The notes beneath the pieces were generated by a model. The model saw only the letters and a program-made list of their open reading frames with translations, was not told the DNA's origin and did no database searches. The translations under genes were made by a program, and so were the position numbers. A stretch of 37,275 bases of DNA from Salinivenus lutea (GTDB lineage Bacteria > Bacteroidota > Rhodothermia > Rhodothermales > Salinibacteraceae), in NCBI GenBank assembly GCA_002894685.1, contig NCRC01000031.1:1-37275 (forward strand). Direction: 5' to 3'. Shown here one piece after another: positions 8,610 through 18,219 of this stretch. Position 1 is the stretch's first letter. Each line of letters begins with the position of its first letter.

Positions 8610-10156
8610 CCCTGTCCTTTCCCCCGCGCCCGTCCCGTCCCTTCTCCTGTCCGCCCTGGATCGTCGGCGTGGCGGTTCTCCTCCTGACCGCCGCGCCCCC
8701 TGCCCAGGCCCAGCCGGCCACGCCCACCCCCCGCGAACAGCTCGCCCAGGCGGTCACTGAGGCCGTAGAGTCGGACGCCTTCGGCGGCGGGTTCTGGGGG
8801 GTTCAGGTCGTGAACCTCCGGTCGGGGGAGGTCCTGCACGCCCGGAATGCGGCCCGCCCGTTCGTCCCCGCCTCCAACGTGAAGCTGCTGACCACCGCCG
8901 CGGCCCTCGAGCAGCTGGGCCCCGACTATCGCTTCACCACGACGGCGTATGCCACCGGCCCCGTCGACGACGGCGCCCTTCAGGGCCACCTCCTCGTTCG
9001 GGGCGCCGGCGACCCCACCCTCGGCGGCTACCACCAGCGACGCGACCCGGCCCAGGTCTTCCGACAGTGGGCCGACTCGCTCCGGCAAGCCGGCATCACC
9101 CGCATCGACGGCAACGTCATTGGCGACGCCGGGCCCGTCCCGGACCCTCCGTATGGACACGGGTGGAGCTGGGAGGACCTTTCGTACGGGTACGGCGCCC
9201 CCATTGGCGGCCTGATTTTCAACGAGAACACGGTCGACCTCACGGTTCGCGGCCGCACCGTCGGGGAGCCCGGACGGGTGCAGCTCACCCCCTTCCCGAC
9301 CGAGTACGTATCGGTCATCAACCGATCGCGGACGGTCCCCCCCACCGCCGAAGACGACGAAGACTACCTCCGCGTGCCCGGCACAAACACCATCCGGGTC
9401 CGCACCCGCGTCCACCCCGGCGTGGTCGAGGACGCGACGATCGCCATTTCGGAGCCGACCCGCTACTTTACACACAGCCTGCGCGCAGTCCTCCAACGAA
9501 ACGGCATCTCCGTGGACGGGCAGGCCACGAGCCTCGACGCCGTCGGGCTTACGCCCCACTACCGGGATTCCTCGTACCAGCGGGTGGCCTCGTACACCTC
9601 TCCCCCGCTCGCCCGGATCGCCCGCACACTCAACTACGAGAGCCGGAACCTGTACGCGGAGCAGCTGCTCCGCACGCTCGCCCTCGAGGTCGTGCCCGAC
9701 ACCACCGACGATCCCCCACCCGGCACGCCCGCCCGGGGCATCGAGGCGGTCCACGAGACCCTCCTTCGGGCCGGCGTGGACACGAGCCGCGTCGAGCTGG
9801 CCGACGGCTCCGGACTGTCGCGGCAAAACCTCCTTGCCCCCCGCGCCGTGGTGAAGGTGCTGCGGCACATGTGGAGTCACCCGGATTCCACGACGAGCAG
9901 CGCCTTCTACGAGTCCCTGCCGCAGGGAGGGGACGACGGAACGCTCTCGTACCGCTTCCGCGCCCCCGACGCCGCGACCGTCCGCGCCAAAACGGGCACC
10001 CTCTCCCACGTCAGCGCCCTGAGCGGATACACCACCACGGCCCAGGGCACCCCGGTTGCCTTCTCAATCCTCTCCAATCACCATCTCGCGGAGAGCAGCC
10101 GGGCCCGCGCCGCCCAGGACACCATCGTGAACGCCATCGGCCGCCTTCCCCTCTGA
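8606..10156 (+). CDS. dacB: D-alanyl-D-alanine carboxypeptidase/endopeptidase, PBP4 family (peptidase S13)
   Basis: A 516-aa periplasmic serine peptidase that trims peptide stems or cross-links of peptidoglycan. The N-terminus is a signal peptide (hydrophobic core about residues 17-30, probable cleavage after AQA near 35). The three penicillin-binding motifs are present: SNVK with nucleophile Ser90 and Lys93, SRN at 346-348, and KTG at 462-464. The long insertion between the first two motifs is typical of the PBP4/DacB class. The first four bases overlap the end of mreC, so synthesis is likely coupled to the Mre proteins. It is followed by tandem hairpins at 10192-10272. Confidence 0.93.
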   Translation: MTLSFPPRPSRPFSCPPWIVGVAVLLLTAAPPAQAQPATPTPREQLAQAVTEAVESDAFGGGFWGVQVVNLRSGEVLHARNAARPFVPASNVKLLTTAAALEQLGPDYRFTTTAYATGPVDDGALQGHLLVRGAGDPTLGGYHQRRDPAQVFRQWADSLRQAGITRIDGNVIGDAGPVPDPPYGHGWSWEDLSYGYGAPIGGLIFNENTVDLTVRGRTVGEPGRVQLTPFPTEYVSVINRSRTVPPTAEDDEDYLRVPGTNTIRVRTRVHPGVVEDATIAISEPTRYFTHSLRAVLQRNGISVDGQATSLDAVGLTPHYRDSSYQRVASYTSPPLARIARTLNYESRNLYAEQLLRTLALEVVPDTTDDPPPGTPARGIEAVHETLLRAGVDTSRVELADGSGLSRQNLLAPRAVVKVLRHMWSHPDSTTSSAFYESLPQGGDDGTLSYRFRAPDAATVRAKTGTLSHVSALSGYTTTAQGTPVAFSILSNHHLAESSRARAAQDTIVNAIGRLPL

Positions 10157-10191
10157 GGCCCCCCGGCCGATTGCAAGGATCGAGGGCATTC

Positions 10192-10272
10192 CTCCGTCCC
10201 GTCTTCCCGGCGCGCAACCGGAGTCGGGAGGGACGGAGCAACACAGGGGCCTGCTTTTCTTGCCCCCCGTGT
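10192..10272. terminator. Two tandem hairpins after dacB, possible terminator
   Basis: The first hairpin pairs CTCCGTCCC (10192-10200) with GGGACGGAG (10230-10238), and an inner CCCG/CGGG pairing can extend it. The second pairs ACAC plus GGGGC (10241-10250) with GCCCC plus GTGT (10262-10272); its loop contains a TTTTCTT tract. There is no clean T-run after either stem, so intrinsic termination is plausible but not certain. They separate the mre/dac genes from the hslV promoter. Confidence 0.45.
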
Positions 10273-10363
10273 CGCCGCCATAGGGGAAAGTTTTACAAAG
10301 AAGAGCCGCTTTATGCCCCACGGACACGAACCCCCGGTTCGGCTGACCGTTGAGAGGGAAGCA

Positions 10364-10371
10364 TATATTTG
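10364..10371 (+). promoter_or_regulatory. TAnnTTTG-type -7 element upstream of hslV
   Basis: TATATTTG is an exact match to the TAnnTTTG -7 consensus described for the primary sigma factor of Bacteroidota. It lies 76 bp before the hslV start in an otherwise GC-rich region. No convincing TTTG -33 element was found at the expected distance upstream, so this is a candidate only. Confidence 0.4.
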
Positions 10372-10446
10372 ACGTTTTTGCCGGTCCGCCCACTCACTCT
10401 CGTGCGGGTCGCTTCTTCCTAATTCTTGGACGCTTCCCCACTGCGC

Positions 10447-11013
10447 ATGACTCCTACGACCGACGATCCTCACGCCACGACAGTTCTCGGCATCCGCCAC
10501 AACGGCCGCATCGTGATCGGGTCCGACGGACAGGCCACCATGGGAGACACGGTGATGAAGCACAAAGCCGAGAAGGTGCGCTCCCTGTACGACGGGGAGG
10601 TCCTGGCCGGCTTTGCGGGGTCCACGGCCGATGCCTTCACCCTCTTCGAACGCTTTGAAGAAAAGCTGCGAGAGTACGGCGGCAATCTTACCCGCGCCGC
10701 CGTGGAACTCGCAAAGGAGTGGCGGACAGACAAGTATCTCCGGCGCCTGGAAGCCCTTCTTGTGGTCGCGTCGCCCCGCCGCCTGCTTCTAATTAGCGGG
10801 AGTGGCGACGTCATTGAACCGGACGACGACATTGTGTCCATCGGCTCCGGCGGGCCCTTTGCCCTGGCGGCCACCCGGGCCCTTCTCCAGCAGGCCGACG
10901 ACCTGTCGGCCCGCGAGATTGTCGAGAGCGGGCTTTCGATTGCCGCCGACATTTGTATTTACACGAATCATAACCGCACCATCCTGGAGATCGACGCCGA
11001 ATCCGACGAGTAG
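10447..11013 (+). CDS. hslV: ATP-dependent protease HslV, proteolytic subunit
   Basis: A 188-aa threonine peptidase that forms the double-hexameric proteolytic core of HslUV in the cytoplasm. The sequence [20 protein letters not shown] is the family N-terminus; autoprocessing is expected to expose Thr11 as nucleophile, leaving a 10-residue leader similar in kind to Bacillus ClpQ. Also seen are [24 protein letters not shown], a [16 protein letters not shown] segment and [13 protein letters not shown]-like text. The ATG at 10447 was chosen over 10426 because it gives the shorter leader. HslU is not the next gene: a NYN-domain gene begins 58 bp downstream. Confidence 0.95.
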   Translation: MTPTTDDPHATTVLGIRHNGRIVIGSDGQATMGDTVMKHKAEKVRSLYDGEVLAGFAGSTADAFTLFERFEEKLREYGGNLTRAAVELAKEWRTDKYLRRLEALLVVASPRRLLLISGSGDVIEPDDDIVSIGSGGPFALAATRALLQQADDLSAREIVESGLSIAADICIYTNHNRTILEIDAESDE

Positions 11014-11071
11014 GTCGGGGCGCCTCTCCGGGTCCGTGCACACCGATTTTTCGACAGATCCGATTCCATTT

Positions 11072-12229
11072 ATGCTAACGGCCCCTACCCAACCGACGGA
11101 CCAGCCCCAACGGGCGGCCATGTTCGTCGACTACGACAACCTGCACTCGGTCCTCACCACCCAAAGCTCGACGGATCAGCGCACCAGCACCTACACCTTC
11201 GAAATTCTCAACGAGGTGCGCCGCTACCTCGAGGAAGGAGACGACACGCCGACCATTCTGGGCCGCGCCTACGGGGCCTTCGACACGCGCCTGAAGGCCG
11301 AGGAGGGAGACGTGCCCTCCCGGCTGTACCGCTCCGGATTCGAACCGAAGTACGTCTCGAATGAGACGCAGCGAAACGCCTCCGAAATCCAGCTGACCCT
11401 CGACGCCTCCCAGTTCCTGCTGGAGCGGTCGGACGTCCAGATGGTGGTCATCGTCACCGGGAACCGCCCCTACCTCCCCCTGGCCCGCCGCATTCGGGAG
11501 CAGGGGCGCCGGGTGCTCATCGCGGCCGTCAACCCGCCCCAGTCGGAGAACGCCCCCGCCATCGCGGAGGACGACCTGTACCTCGACGCGCGCAACCTCT
11601 TGAGCCGGGAGTCTCGTGAAGACCTGCTCGCCAACGCCCCACAGAACGGGCACTCCCGAAGCCGTCGGGGCGCCGTGGGCCACCCGCCGCCCCGCCGCTA
11701 TCAGGAGCTGACCAATCCGACGGCCCGTCGTACGATCGACATTACGGACGAGCACTTTGGGCAGTACGAGGAAGTGTACCTCACCCCGCTTCTTCGGAAG
11801 CTCTCGGACGTGCTGGGTCCGTCGCACGACCCCAAGGCCCTCGTGGGCGAATTGGAGGCGGCCGGGGCCGTCCGCCTCGAGAAACGGGAAGGCCACCCGT
11901 ACGACTACACCGTCCTCATCCTCAACGACGACCACCCGGACGTCCAAGAGATCCGCTCGGGCGACGGTGCCCCCGAATCGTCCTCCGACGCGGCCCCCGC
12001 CCCGTCTCCGTCGGACGACGACGCGGCCGCGGACCCGTCGGAGTCGACTGACCCGGACGCCGAGGCCCCCGAGGAGCCGTCGGAGGCCCGTGACGATCCG
12101 GGCGCAGAGGACGAGCCGGTCGATTACGACGAATACCTCATGGACAACGCCCTGTCGTCGGATGAGCCGGACGCCGATCCGGAGGACGAGTCGGCCGCCT
12201 CAGACGCCCCAGAGACGCCCACCCGGTAG
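11072..12229 (+). CDS. NYN/LabA-like (DUF88) domain protein with degenerate active site and acidic tail
   Basis: A 385-aa protein. Residues 14 to about 165 resemble the NYN (PIN-like) ribonuclease fold of the LabA/DUF88 family: [14 protein letters not shown] supplies the first Asp (Asp20), a central helix contains SEIQLTLD (Glu105, Asp111), and [21 protein letters not shown] matches the usual strand-loop-helix. There the family motif S-G-D-x-D-F is replaced by T-G-N-R-P-Y (129-134), so two metal-binding acids are missing. A second small domain (about 225-290, [13 protein letters not shown] then a strand YDYTVLIL) looks like a winged helix. The last 90 residues are Asp/Glu/Ser/Pro-rich. It lies between hslV (58 bp) and hslU (44 bp) in the same direction, so co-expression is likely. 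Its function is unknown; a nucleic-acid-binding pseudo-nuclease is an inference. Confidence 0.8.
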   Translation: MLTAPTQPTDQPQRAAMFVDYDNLHSVLTTQSSTDQRTSTYTFEILNEVRRYLEEGDDTPTILGRAYGAFDTRLKAEEGDVPSRLYRSGFEPKYVSNETQRNASEIQLTLDASQFLLERSDVQMVVIVTGNRPYLPLARRIREQGRRVLIAAVNPPQSENAPAIAEDDLYLDARNLLSRESREDLLANAPQNGHSRSRRGAVGHPPPRRYQELTNPTARRTIDITDEHFGQYEEVYLTPLLRKLSDVLGPSHDPKALVGELEAAGAVRLEKREGHPYDYTVLILNDDHPDVQEIRSGDGAPESSSDAAPAPSPSDDDAAADPSESTDPDAEAPEEPSEARDDPGAEDEPVDYDEYLMDNALSSDEPDADPEDESAASDAPETPTR

Positions 12230-12273
12230 TCTTTCCCCTTCTTTTCGAGTCGATCGTTGATCGTAATTCCCCC

Positions 12274-13716
<1,443 letters not shown>

Positions 13717-13760
13717 TCCGCCGCGCTGGGGGCCGCAGCCCCCGCAGACCCAAAACAAAA

Positions 13761-13792
13761 AAAAGGGCAGGTCCGGCCGGACCTGCCCTTTT
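13761..13792. terminator. Bidirectional intrinsic terminator between hslU and bacilliredoxin gene
   Basis: A near-perfect inverted repeat: AAAAGGGCAGGTCC pairs with GGACCTGCCCTTTT around a 4-nt centre GGCC. Purine A-runs on the left and T on the right allow termination on both strands. It lies between two convergent genes, 45 bp after the hslU stop and 31 bp from the stop of the opposite gene. Confidence 0.9.
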
Positions 13793-13822
13793 CGATGTGT
13801 ATACGGTCCCCGCGGCGTGCGG

Positions 13823-14338
13823 CTAGTTGATCGACTGAAACGTGGACGGCACGTCATTGCCTCCGCCAGACGGCTCCTCCGGGCGCGACGGGGCGTCGGC
13901 GGCCGGGGCCTCGTCCCCGCAGTACGCCTCAAAGGCCGTCACCAGGTCCGAGGCGATGGCGTTTGGGCTGCGGCCCTCAATGTGCTTGCGTTCCACTACG
14001 TAGACGGGCTGTCCATCCCGGAACAGCGCCATGAAGGGCGAGGACGGGGGAATGCCGGGCAGGTACTCCTCCCGAACGTGCTCGGTCGCTTCCAGGTCTT
14101 GTCCGGCAAAGACCGTGACCTGGTGGTCCGGCTGGGGCTCGGCCTCGCTCGCCAGGCCTACGGCGGGACGCGCGCTCCCCGCGGCACACCCGCACACGGA
14201 GTTCAGGACGAGAAACATCGTGTCGCCGTCGGCCTGCTCAAAGGCAGTGTCCACCTCATCGGGCGTTCTCAATTCGTCGAACCCAAGTCGCGTGAGCTCC
14301 TCGCGCATGGGCTCGACCATTGCTTTGGGGTACGGCAT
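13823..14338 (-). CDS. Bacilliredoxin BrxA/BrxB family protein
   Basis: A 171-aa protein very similar by recall to Bacillus YphP/YqiW, thiol-disulfide oxidoreductases that remove bacillithiol from proteins. The characteristic C-G-C active site is present in LVLNSVCGCAAGSARP (Cys49, Cys51). Downstream family blocks are VTVFAGQDLEAT, PPSSPFMALFRDGQPVYVVERKHIEG and LVTAFEAYC. About 25 residues at the C-terminus are an added Pro/Glu/Asp-rich tail. The start is the ATG giving MPYPKAM; the frame is open further upstream but that text is not family-like and would invade the promoter of the divergent lipoprotein gene. The organism may use bacillithiol; this is inferred from the family. Confidence 0.92.
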   Translation of the reverse strand: MPYPKAMVEPMREELTRLGFDELRTPDEVDTAFEQADGDTMFLVLNSVCGCAAGSARPAVGLASEAEPQPDHQVTVFAGQDLEATEHVREEYLPGIPPSSPFMALFRDGQPVYVVERKHIEGRSPNAIASDLVTAFEAYCGDEAPAADAPSRPEEPSGGGNDVPSTFQSIN

Positions 14339-14534
14339 GGGGGCGTGCGGATCTTTCAGAAGGAAGGCAAGAGAGTTAGCGTCTTTAGGCCGTGCAATCA
14401 ACCCATTACGGGGTCCGCTTGATCCATCTCCGCCCCTTCCCACGCCGTGCGCGGATCGCTCCCCGAATGGAGATTGCCCCGCGTGAATTGTACGTTTCTG
14501 CACGGCTCTTTTGCGTTGTCCCGCCCCTACTGCA

Positions 14535-15095
14535 ATGAGGACCCACCGCCTTCTTTTGCTCGGCGGCGCCTTGCTCGGCGCTCTCCTCGTTGGGGGGTGT
14601 GGCAGCACGGGGCCGACGCGGACCGGGCCGCCCGCCGGCGAGTCGACCTCGGCAACTGCGGAAGAACGAGCGAAGGCGCTCCGGGCCGCGGCCCAGCAGT
14701 GGCGAGGCACGCCGCACGAATGGGGCGGCACGACCACGGAGGGCATCGACTGCTCCGGGCTCGTACAGAGGGTCTACCGCCAAACCCTCGACCGGCCCCT
14801 CCCGCGCACCACCCGCGCCCAGGCCCGGGCCGGCACCGCCGTCTCGTGGTCCGCCCTACAGCCGGGAGATCTGGTGTTTTTCCGCGTGGACACTCGAAAG
14901 GGCCGCCACGTCGGGATCTATCTGTCGGACGGGGACTTCCTGCACGCCTCGTCCAGCGAGGGCGTACGGGTGTCCTCTCTCACGAATCCGTACTGGAAGG
15001 AGCGGTGGTGGCAGGCCCGACGCCTCCCGGCCGACTCCACCTCCTCCGCCCCGGCGCACACGCCGTCCCCGTCGTCCCGCCCTGTTGGCTGGTAG
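14535..15095 (+). CDS. NlpC/P60 family lipoprotein (cell-wall endopeptidase)
   Basis: A 186-aa predicted lipoprotein: a basic start, a hydrophobic core and a lipobox LVGGC, giving lipidated Cys22. After a flexible linker comes an NlpC/P60 cysteine peptidase domain (about residues 55-165) with the conserved GIDCSGLVQRVY (catalytic Cys73), GRHVGIYL (His125) and FLHASS (His137). Such enzymes cut D-Glu/meso-DAP bonds in peptidoglycan stems, probably on the periplasmic face of the outer membrane. The ATG at 14535 was chosen because it starts the signal peptide exactly. It is transcribed divergently from the bacilliredoxin gene across 196 bp. Confidence 0.93.
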   Translation: MRTHRLLLLGGALLGALLVGGCGSTGPTRTGPPAGESTSATAEERAKALRAAAQQWRGTPHEWGGTTTEGIDCSGLVQRVYRQTLDRPLPRTTRAQARAGTAVSWSALQPGDLVFFRVDTRKGRHVGIYLSDGDFLHASSSEGVRVSSLTNPYWKERWWQARRLPADSTSSAPAHTPSPSSRPVGW

Positions 15096-15111
15096 GGCCC
15101 GCTGCGCCCCC

Positions 15112-15144
15112 TTGGAACTTTTCTCGGCGCGGATGAAGTATAAC
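15112..15144 (+). promoter_or_regulatory. Candidate promoter for greA
   Basis: TTGGAA (15112-15117) and TATAAC (15139-15144) are separated by 21 bp, in the 170-bp gap before greA. The spacing is long for a sigma-70 site but within the range reported for Bacteroidota promoters. Low certainty. Confidence 0.35.
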
Positions 15145-15265
15145 GGGTCGGACTCACCGGATTCCACACTTCCAACGCCGCTGCCTTCTGGGCCGTGGCG
15201 TTCCTTTTTTGGCCCAAGGAGACGCGGCCGCTCTGCACTGACCAGTTTCAACGGACCACATCAGC

Positions 15266-15745
15266 ATGGCTGACGACAAAACGGTTTACATGACCGAAGA
15301 GGGACTCGAAGAGCTGAAAGAAGAGCTCCACCGCCTCCGCACAGAAGAACGCTCCCGCATTGCCGACGAGATTGCGGAGGCGCGCGCCAAGGGCGACCTT
15401 TCCGAAAACGCAGAGTACGACGCAGCGAAAGAAGAACAGGGCAAACTGGAGGCAAAGATTGCCGACATTGAAGACACGATCGCCCGTGCCCGCATCGTCG
15501 ACGAGTCGACGGTCGACGACAGCAAGGCGTACATTCTCTCGGACGTGACGGTCGAAAACCTCGACTCGGGCGACGAGCGCACCTTCACCCTCGTGTCGGA
15601 ACAGGAGGCGGATGTCTCCGAGGGCAAAATCTCAATCGAAAGCCCCATCGGCGAGGGGCTTCTCGGAAAGGAAGAGGGGGACGAAGTCGAAATTGAGGTG
15701 CCGGCCGGCACGGTCCACTTCAAGATCGTCGACATTTCGCGGTAA
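15266..15745 (+). CDS. greA: Transcription elongation factor GreA
   Basis: A 159-aa protein of normal GreA length that rescues backtracked RNA polymerase by stimulating transcript cleavage. The N-terminal antiparallel coiled coil (about residues 8-78) contains the tip sequence ARAKGDLSENAEYDAAKEEQ, with the acidic residues used at the polymerase active site. The C-terminal FKBP-like domain includes ISIESPIGEGLLGKEEGDEVEIEVP and ends FKIVDISR. mtgA begins only 12 bp (or 57 bp) downstream, so the two probably share a transcript. Confidence 0.97.
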   Translation: MADDKTVYMTEEGLEELKEELHRLRTEERSRIADEIAEARAKGDLSENAEYDAAKEEQGKLEAKIADIEDTIARARIVDESTVDDSKAYILSDVTVENLDSGDERTFTLVSEQEADVSEGKISIESPIGEGLLGKEEGDEVEIEVPAGTVHFKIVDISR

Positions 15746-15757
15746 CAGCGCCCGGCT

Positions 15758-16576
15758 GTGGCTGCCGATCGGGGCCCTTCTTCTTCCCCCTCCCACGGAT
15801 CCGTGACTCGAGCGGCGCTCCGGTTCGTGTTGGCCGCCGTTCTTGCGGGCACGACCACCTTTTTGGGGGTGTGCGGCCTCGCCCTGGGGGCGTACGGTGT
15901 CGTCTTCCCTCCCACGACCGGCGTTCAACTTCAACGGCACGTCGAGGGGGTGTGGACGGGCGCCGACGCCCCGCACCGCTACCGGCCGGTGCCCCTCCAC
16001 GACATGGCCGCCTCCCTGCCCCGGGCCGTCGTGGCGGCGGAGGACAGCCGCTTCTTTGAGCACCACGGCATCGACTGGTCGATGGTCCAAGAGGCGCTTG
16101 CGGAGTACCAGAAGGGGGCTCCTCTCCGCGGGGCCTCCACGATTACCCAGCAGCTCGTCAAGAACCTGTTCCTGACGACGCACAGCACCCTCCTCCGCAA
16201 GGCGCTGGAGGTGCCCCTCACGTACGCCGCCGAGTTCCTCTTGTCCAAACGGCGCATACTGGAGCTATACCTGAACGTGGTGGAGTGGGGCCCCGGCGTG
16301 TACGGGGCCGCCGAGGCCGCCGCCTACCACTACGGACAATCGGCTGCCTCGCTCACGCCGGCCCAGTCTGCCGGGCTGGCCGCGTGCCTTCCGAACCCGC
16401 GGGTCCGACGCCCCCAGACGATGGGGTGGTACCAGCGCATCATCCTTCGCCGCATGTCCATCCTCGGGCCCCTGCCCCTGTCCGCCACCGGTGCGCTCGA
16501 CACGCCGACGGCCCGTGCCCCCGTGAACGTCCACGCTCTCCGCCGACCGTTTCCCCACCCCGCCCGAGCCCGATGA
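15758..16576 (+). CDS. mtgA: Monofunctional biosynthetic peptidoglycan transglycosylase
   Basis: A 272-aa glycosyltransferase family 51 protein that polymerises lipid II into glycan strands. There is an N-terminal membrane anchor (about residues 20-45 of the long form). The GT51 motifs follow: [18 protein letters not shown] with the catalytic Glu, [41 protein letters not shown], and [16 protein letters not shown]. There is no transpeptidase domain, so it is the monofunctional form. The start is a GTG at 15758; a second in-frame GTG at 15803 would give 257 aa and remains possible, since neither has a Shine-Dalgarno sequence. The stop overlaps the next gene by 4 bp (ATGA). Confidence 0.92.
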   Translation: MAADRGPSSSPSHGSVTRAALRFVLAAVLAGTTTFLGVCGLALGAYGVVFPPTTGVQLQRHVEGVWTGADAPHRYRPVPLHDMAASLPRAVVAAEDSRFFEHHGIDWSMVQEALAEYQKGAPLRGASTITQQLVKNLFLTTHSTLLRKALEVPLTYAAEFLLSKRRILELYLNVVEWGPGVYGAAEAAAYHYGQSAASLTPAQSAGLAACLPNPRVRRPQTMGWYQRIILRRMSILGPLPLSATGALDTPTARAPVNVHALRRPFPHPARAR

Positions 16577-17592
16577 TCGACCTTCGAAGCGACACCCTCA
16601 CCACCCCCTCCGACGGCATGCGCCAGGCCATTGCCGAGGCCGAAGTTGGCGACGACGTGTACGGGGAGGACCCAACCGTGAACGAGCTTCAGGAACGCGC
16701 CGCCGCCCTTCTGGGAACGGAGGCGGCCCTCTTCACCCCGTCCGGCACAATGGCGAATCAGATTTGCCTCCACGTCCTCACCGATCCGGGGGATGAGGTG
16801 ATTCTGGAGCAGGGGGCGCACGTGTTCAACTACGAAACCGGTGCCGCGGGCGTCCTCTCCGGCATCCAGCTGCATCCGGTCGCGGGCACCGAGGGCCGCC
16901 TCACCCCCGACGCGGTCGACGCCGCCGTGCGTCCGACGGCCGACGTGATGCCCCAGACCGGCGCGGTCTCGGTGGAGAACACGGCCAACCGGGCCGGAGG
17001 CGTGGTGTACTCGGTCGAGGAGATGCAGGCCCTCGCGGACGTCGCCCGTTCCCACGACCTGAAGGTGCATCTCGATGGGGCGCGCCTCTGGAACGCAGCC
17101 GCGGCCCTCGACGTCCCGGAGCACGAACTGACGGCGCCATTCGACCTCTCCTGGGCGGCGCTCTCCAAAGGGCTCGGGGCCCCGGTCGGCTCCCTCGTCG
17201 CCGGGCCCGACCCGCTGATCACAGAAGCGCGCCGGGCCCGCAAGCGATTCGGCGGCGGAATGCGACAGGCCGGCGTCCTGGCCGCGGCGGGGCTGTACGC
17301 GCTGGAGCACCACCGCCCCCACCTCTCGGACGACCACGACAAGGCCCGCCGGCTGGCGGAGGGCTTCGACGCCCTTCCCTCCTTCTCGGTCGACCTGGAT
17401 CGGGTGCAGACCAACATCGTCATGGTCGAGACGCCCGATCGCCCCGCGGAGGAGGTCGCAGAGACGCTGGCCGACGCGGAGGTGCTCGTCACTCCGTTCG
17501 GCCCCCACACCCTGCGCGCTGTCACCCACCGCGACGTGTCGAGGGACGACATTGACGCGGCCCTCGCGGCCGCACGGTCGATCTATGGGTAG
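16573..17592 (+). CDS. ltaE: Low-specificity L-threonine aldolase
   Basis: A 339-aa PLP-dependent fold-type I enzyme that cleaves L-threonine or allo-threonine to glycine and acetaldehyde. Family landmarks: [19 protein letters not shown] at the N-terminus, [27 protein letters not shown] for phosphate binding, [14 protein letters not shown] with the PLP Asp, and [15 protein letters not shown] with the Schiff-base Lys199. The length matches the family. The start codon overlaps the mtgA stop (ATGA), so translation is probably coupled although the functions are unrelated. It converges on the next gene with only 9 bp between stops. Confidence 0.94.
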   Translation: MIDLRSDTLTTPSDGMRQAIAEAEVGDDVYGEDPTVNELQERAAALLGTEAALFTPSGTMANQICLHVLTDPGDEVILEQGAHVFNYETGAAGVLSGIQLHPVAGTEGRLTPDAVDAAVRPTADVMPQTGAVSVENTANRAGGVVYSVEEMQALADVARSHDLKVHLDGARLWNAAAALDVPEHELTAPFDLSWAALSKGLGAPVGSLVAGPDPLITEARRARKRFGGGMRQAGVLAAAGLYALEHHRPHLSDDHDKARRLAEGFDALPSFSVDLDRVQTNIVMVETPDRPAEEVAETLADAEVLVTPFGPHTLRAVTHRDVSRDDIDAALAAARSIYG

Positions 17593-17601
17593 CGAGATGG
17601 T

Positions 17602-18204
17602 TTACGGCACCACCCACGTCCCCTCCACGTCCTCATCCGGGGCGCATTCGAAGCGGGCGCGGTAGTGTCCCTGGGGGTGCAAGTGCAACCAGTCCATGCG
17701 GTCGACCACCGTGCGTACAACGGCGAAGTGCTCACGCCCCGGGGCCACGTCCTCCCGCGTCACCGGCTCGGACTGCACCGAACCGCCAAGGGCGTCGCGG
17801 GGCGCATCGAGGGGCGTGCCGGACGCGGCCGTCCGCACGTGAACCGCCAGCGACGCCGGGTCCTGATCCGCCCACATCGCGTCGGCCACCGCGTCGTCGG
17901 TATGCACGGTGGCCCGGCCCCGGAGGCGCACCTGCTCTCGCGCCTCGGGGTCCCACCAGTGCCAGGCCATGCGCGGGCGATCGCGAAGGTCCTTCACTTT
18001 CTGCGACTGCCGGTCGGTGTGGAAGGCCAGCCGCCGGGGCGCCCGCTCCGCGGACCGCAGGACAACGGTTCGCAGGGCGGGGCCATCGGCCGAGGCGGTT
18101 CCCACCGTCGGCGTCCGAAACGGGTGGCGGGGATCGGACGCAGCGTCCGTCACGCGATCCCAGACGTGTTCGAAGACGGCGTCGAGGCTGTGGAGTCGGT
18201 CCAT
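17602..18204 (-). CDS. Pyridoxamine 5'-phosphate oxidase-like FMN-binding protein
   Basis: A 200-aa split-barrel flavoprotein. Recognised text: PFRTPTVGTASADGPALRTVVLR, then RRLAFHTDRQSQKVKDLRDRPRMAWHWWDPEAREQVRLRGRA, the FMN-binding strands of the PNPOx family, and a C-terminal WLHLHPQGHYRARFE. It differs from true PdxH in lacking its C-terminal RLSDR-type block, so it is more likely a general pyridoxamine-phosphate-oxidase-like protein of unknown substrate. It is 15 bp downstream of an FAH-family gene on the same strand, probably one operon. Confidence 0.85.
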   Translation of the reverse strand: MDRLHSLDAVFEHVWDRVTDAASDPRHPFRTPTVGTASADGPALRTVVLRSAERAPRRLAFHTDRQSQKVKDLRDRPRMAWHWWDPEAREQVRLRGRATVHTDDAVADAMWADQDPASLAVHVRTAASGTPLDAPRDALGGSVQSEPVTREDVAPGREHFAVVRTVVDRMDWLHLHPQGHYRARFECAPDEDVEGTWVVP

Positions 18205-18219
18205 CGGGGAGTCGTGATT

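Noticed and set aside
7757-10009. 750-codon open frame on the minus strand across mreC and dacB
   Set aside because: It lies wholly antisense to two well-supported genes. Its translation is Gly/Arg/Val-rich low-complexity text with no family motif, as expected of a shadow frame in high-GC DNA.
12000-12225. Possible tandem repeat in the acidic tail of the NYN protein
   Set aside because: The GAC/GAG/TCG-rich tract is low-complexity coding for Asp, Glu, Ser and Pro; no fixed repeat unit could be found.
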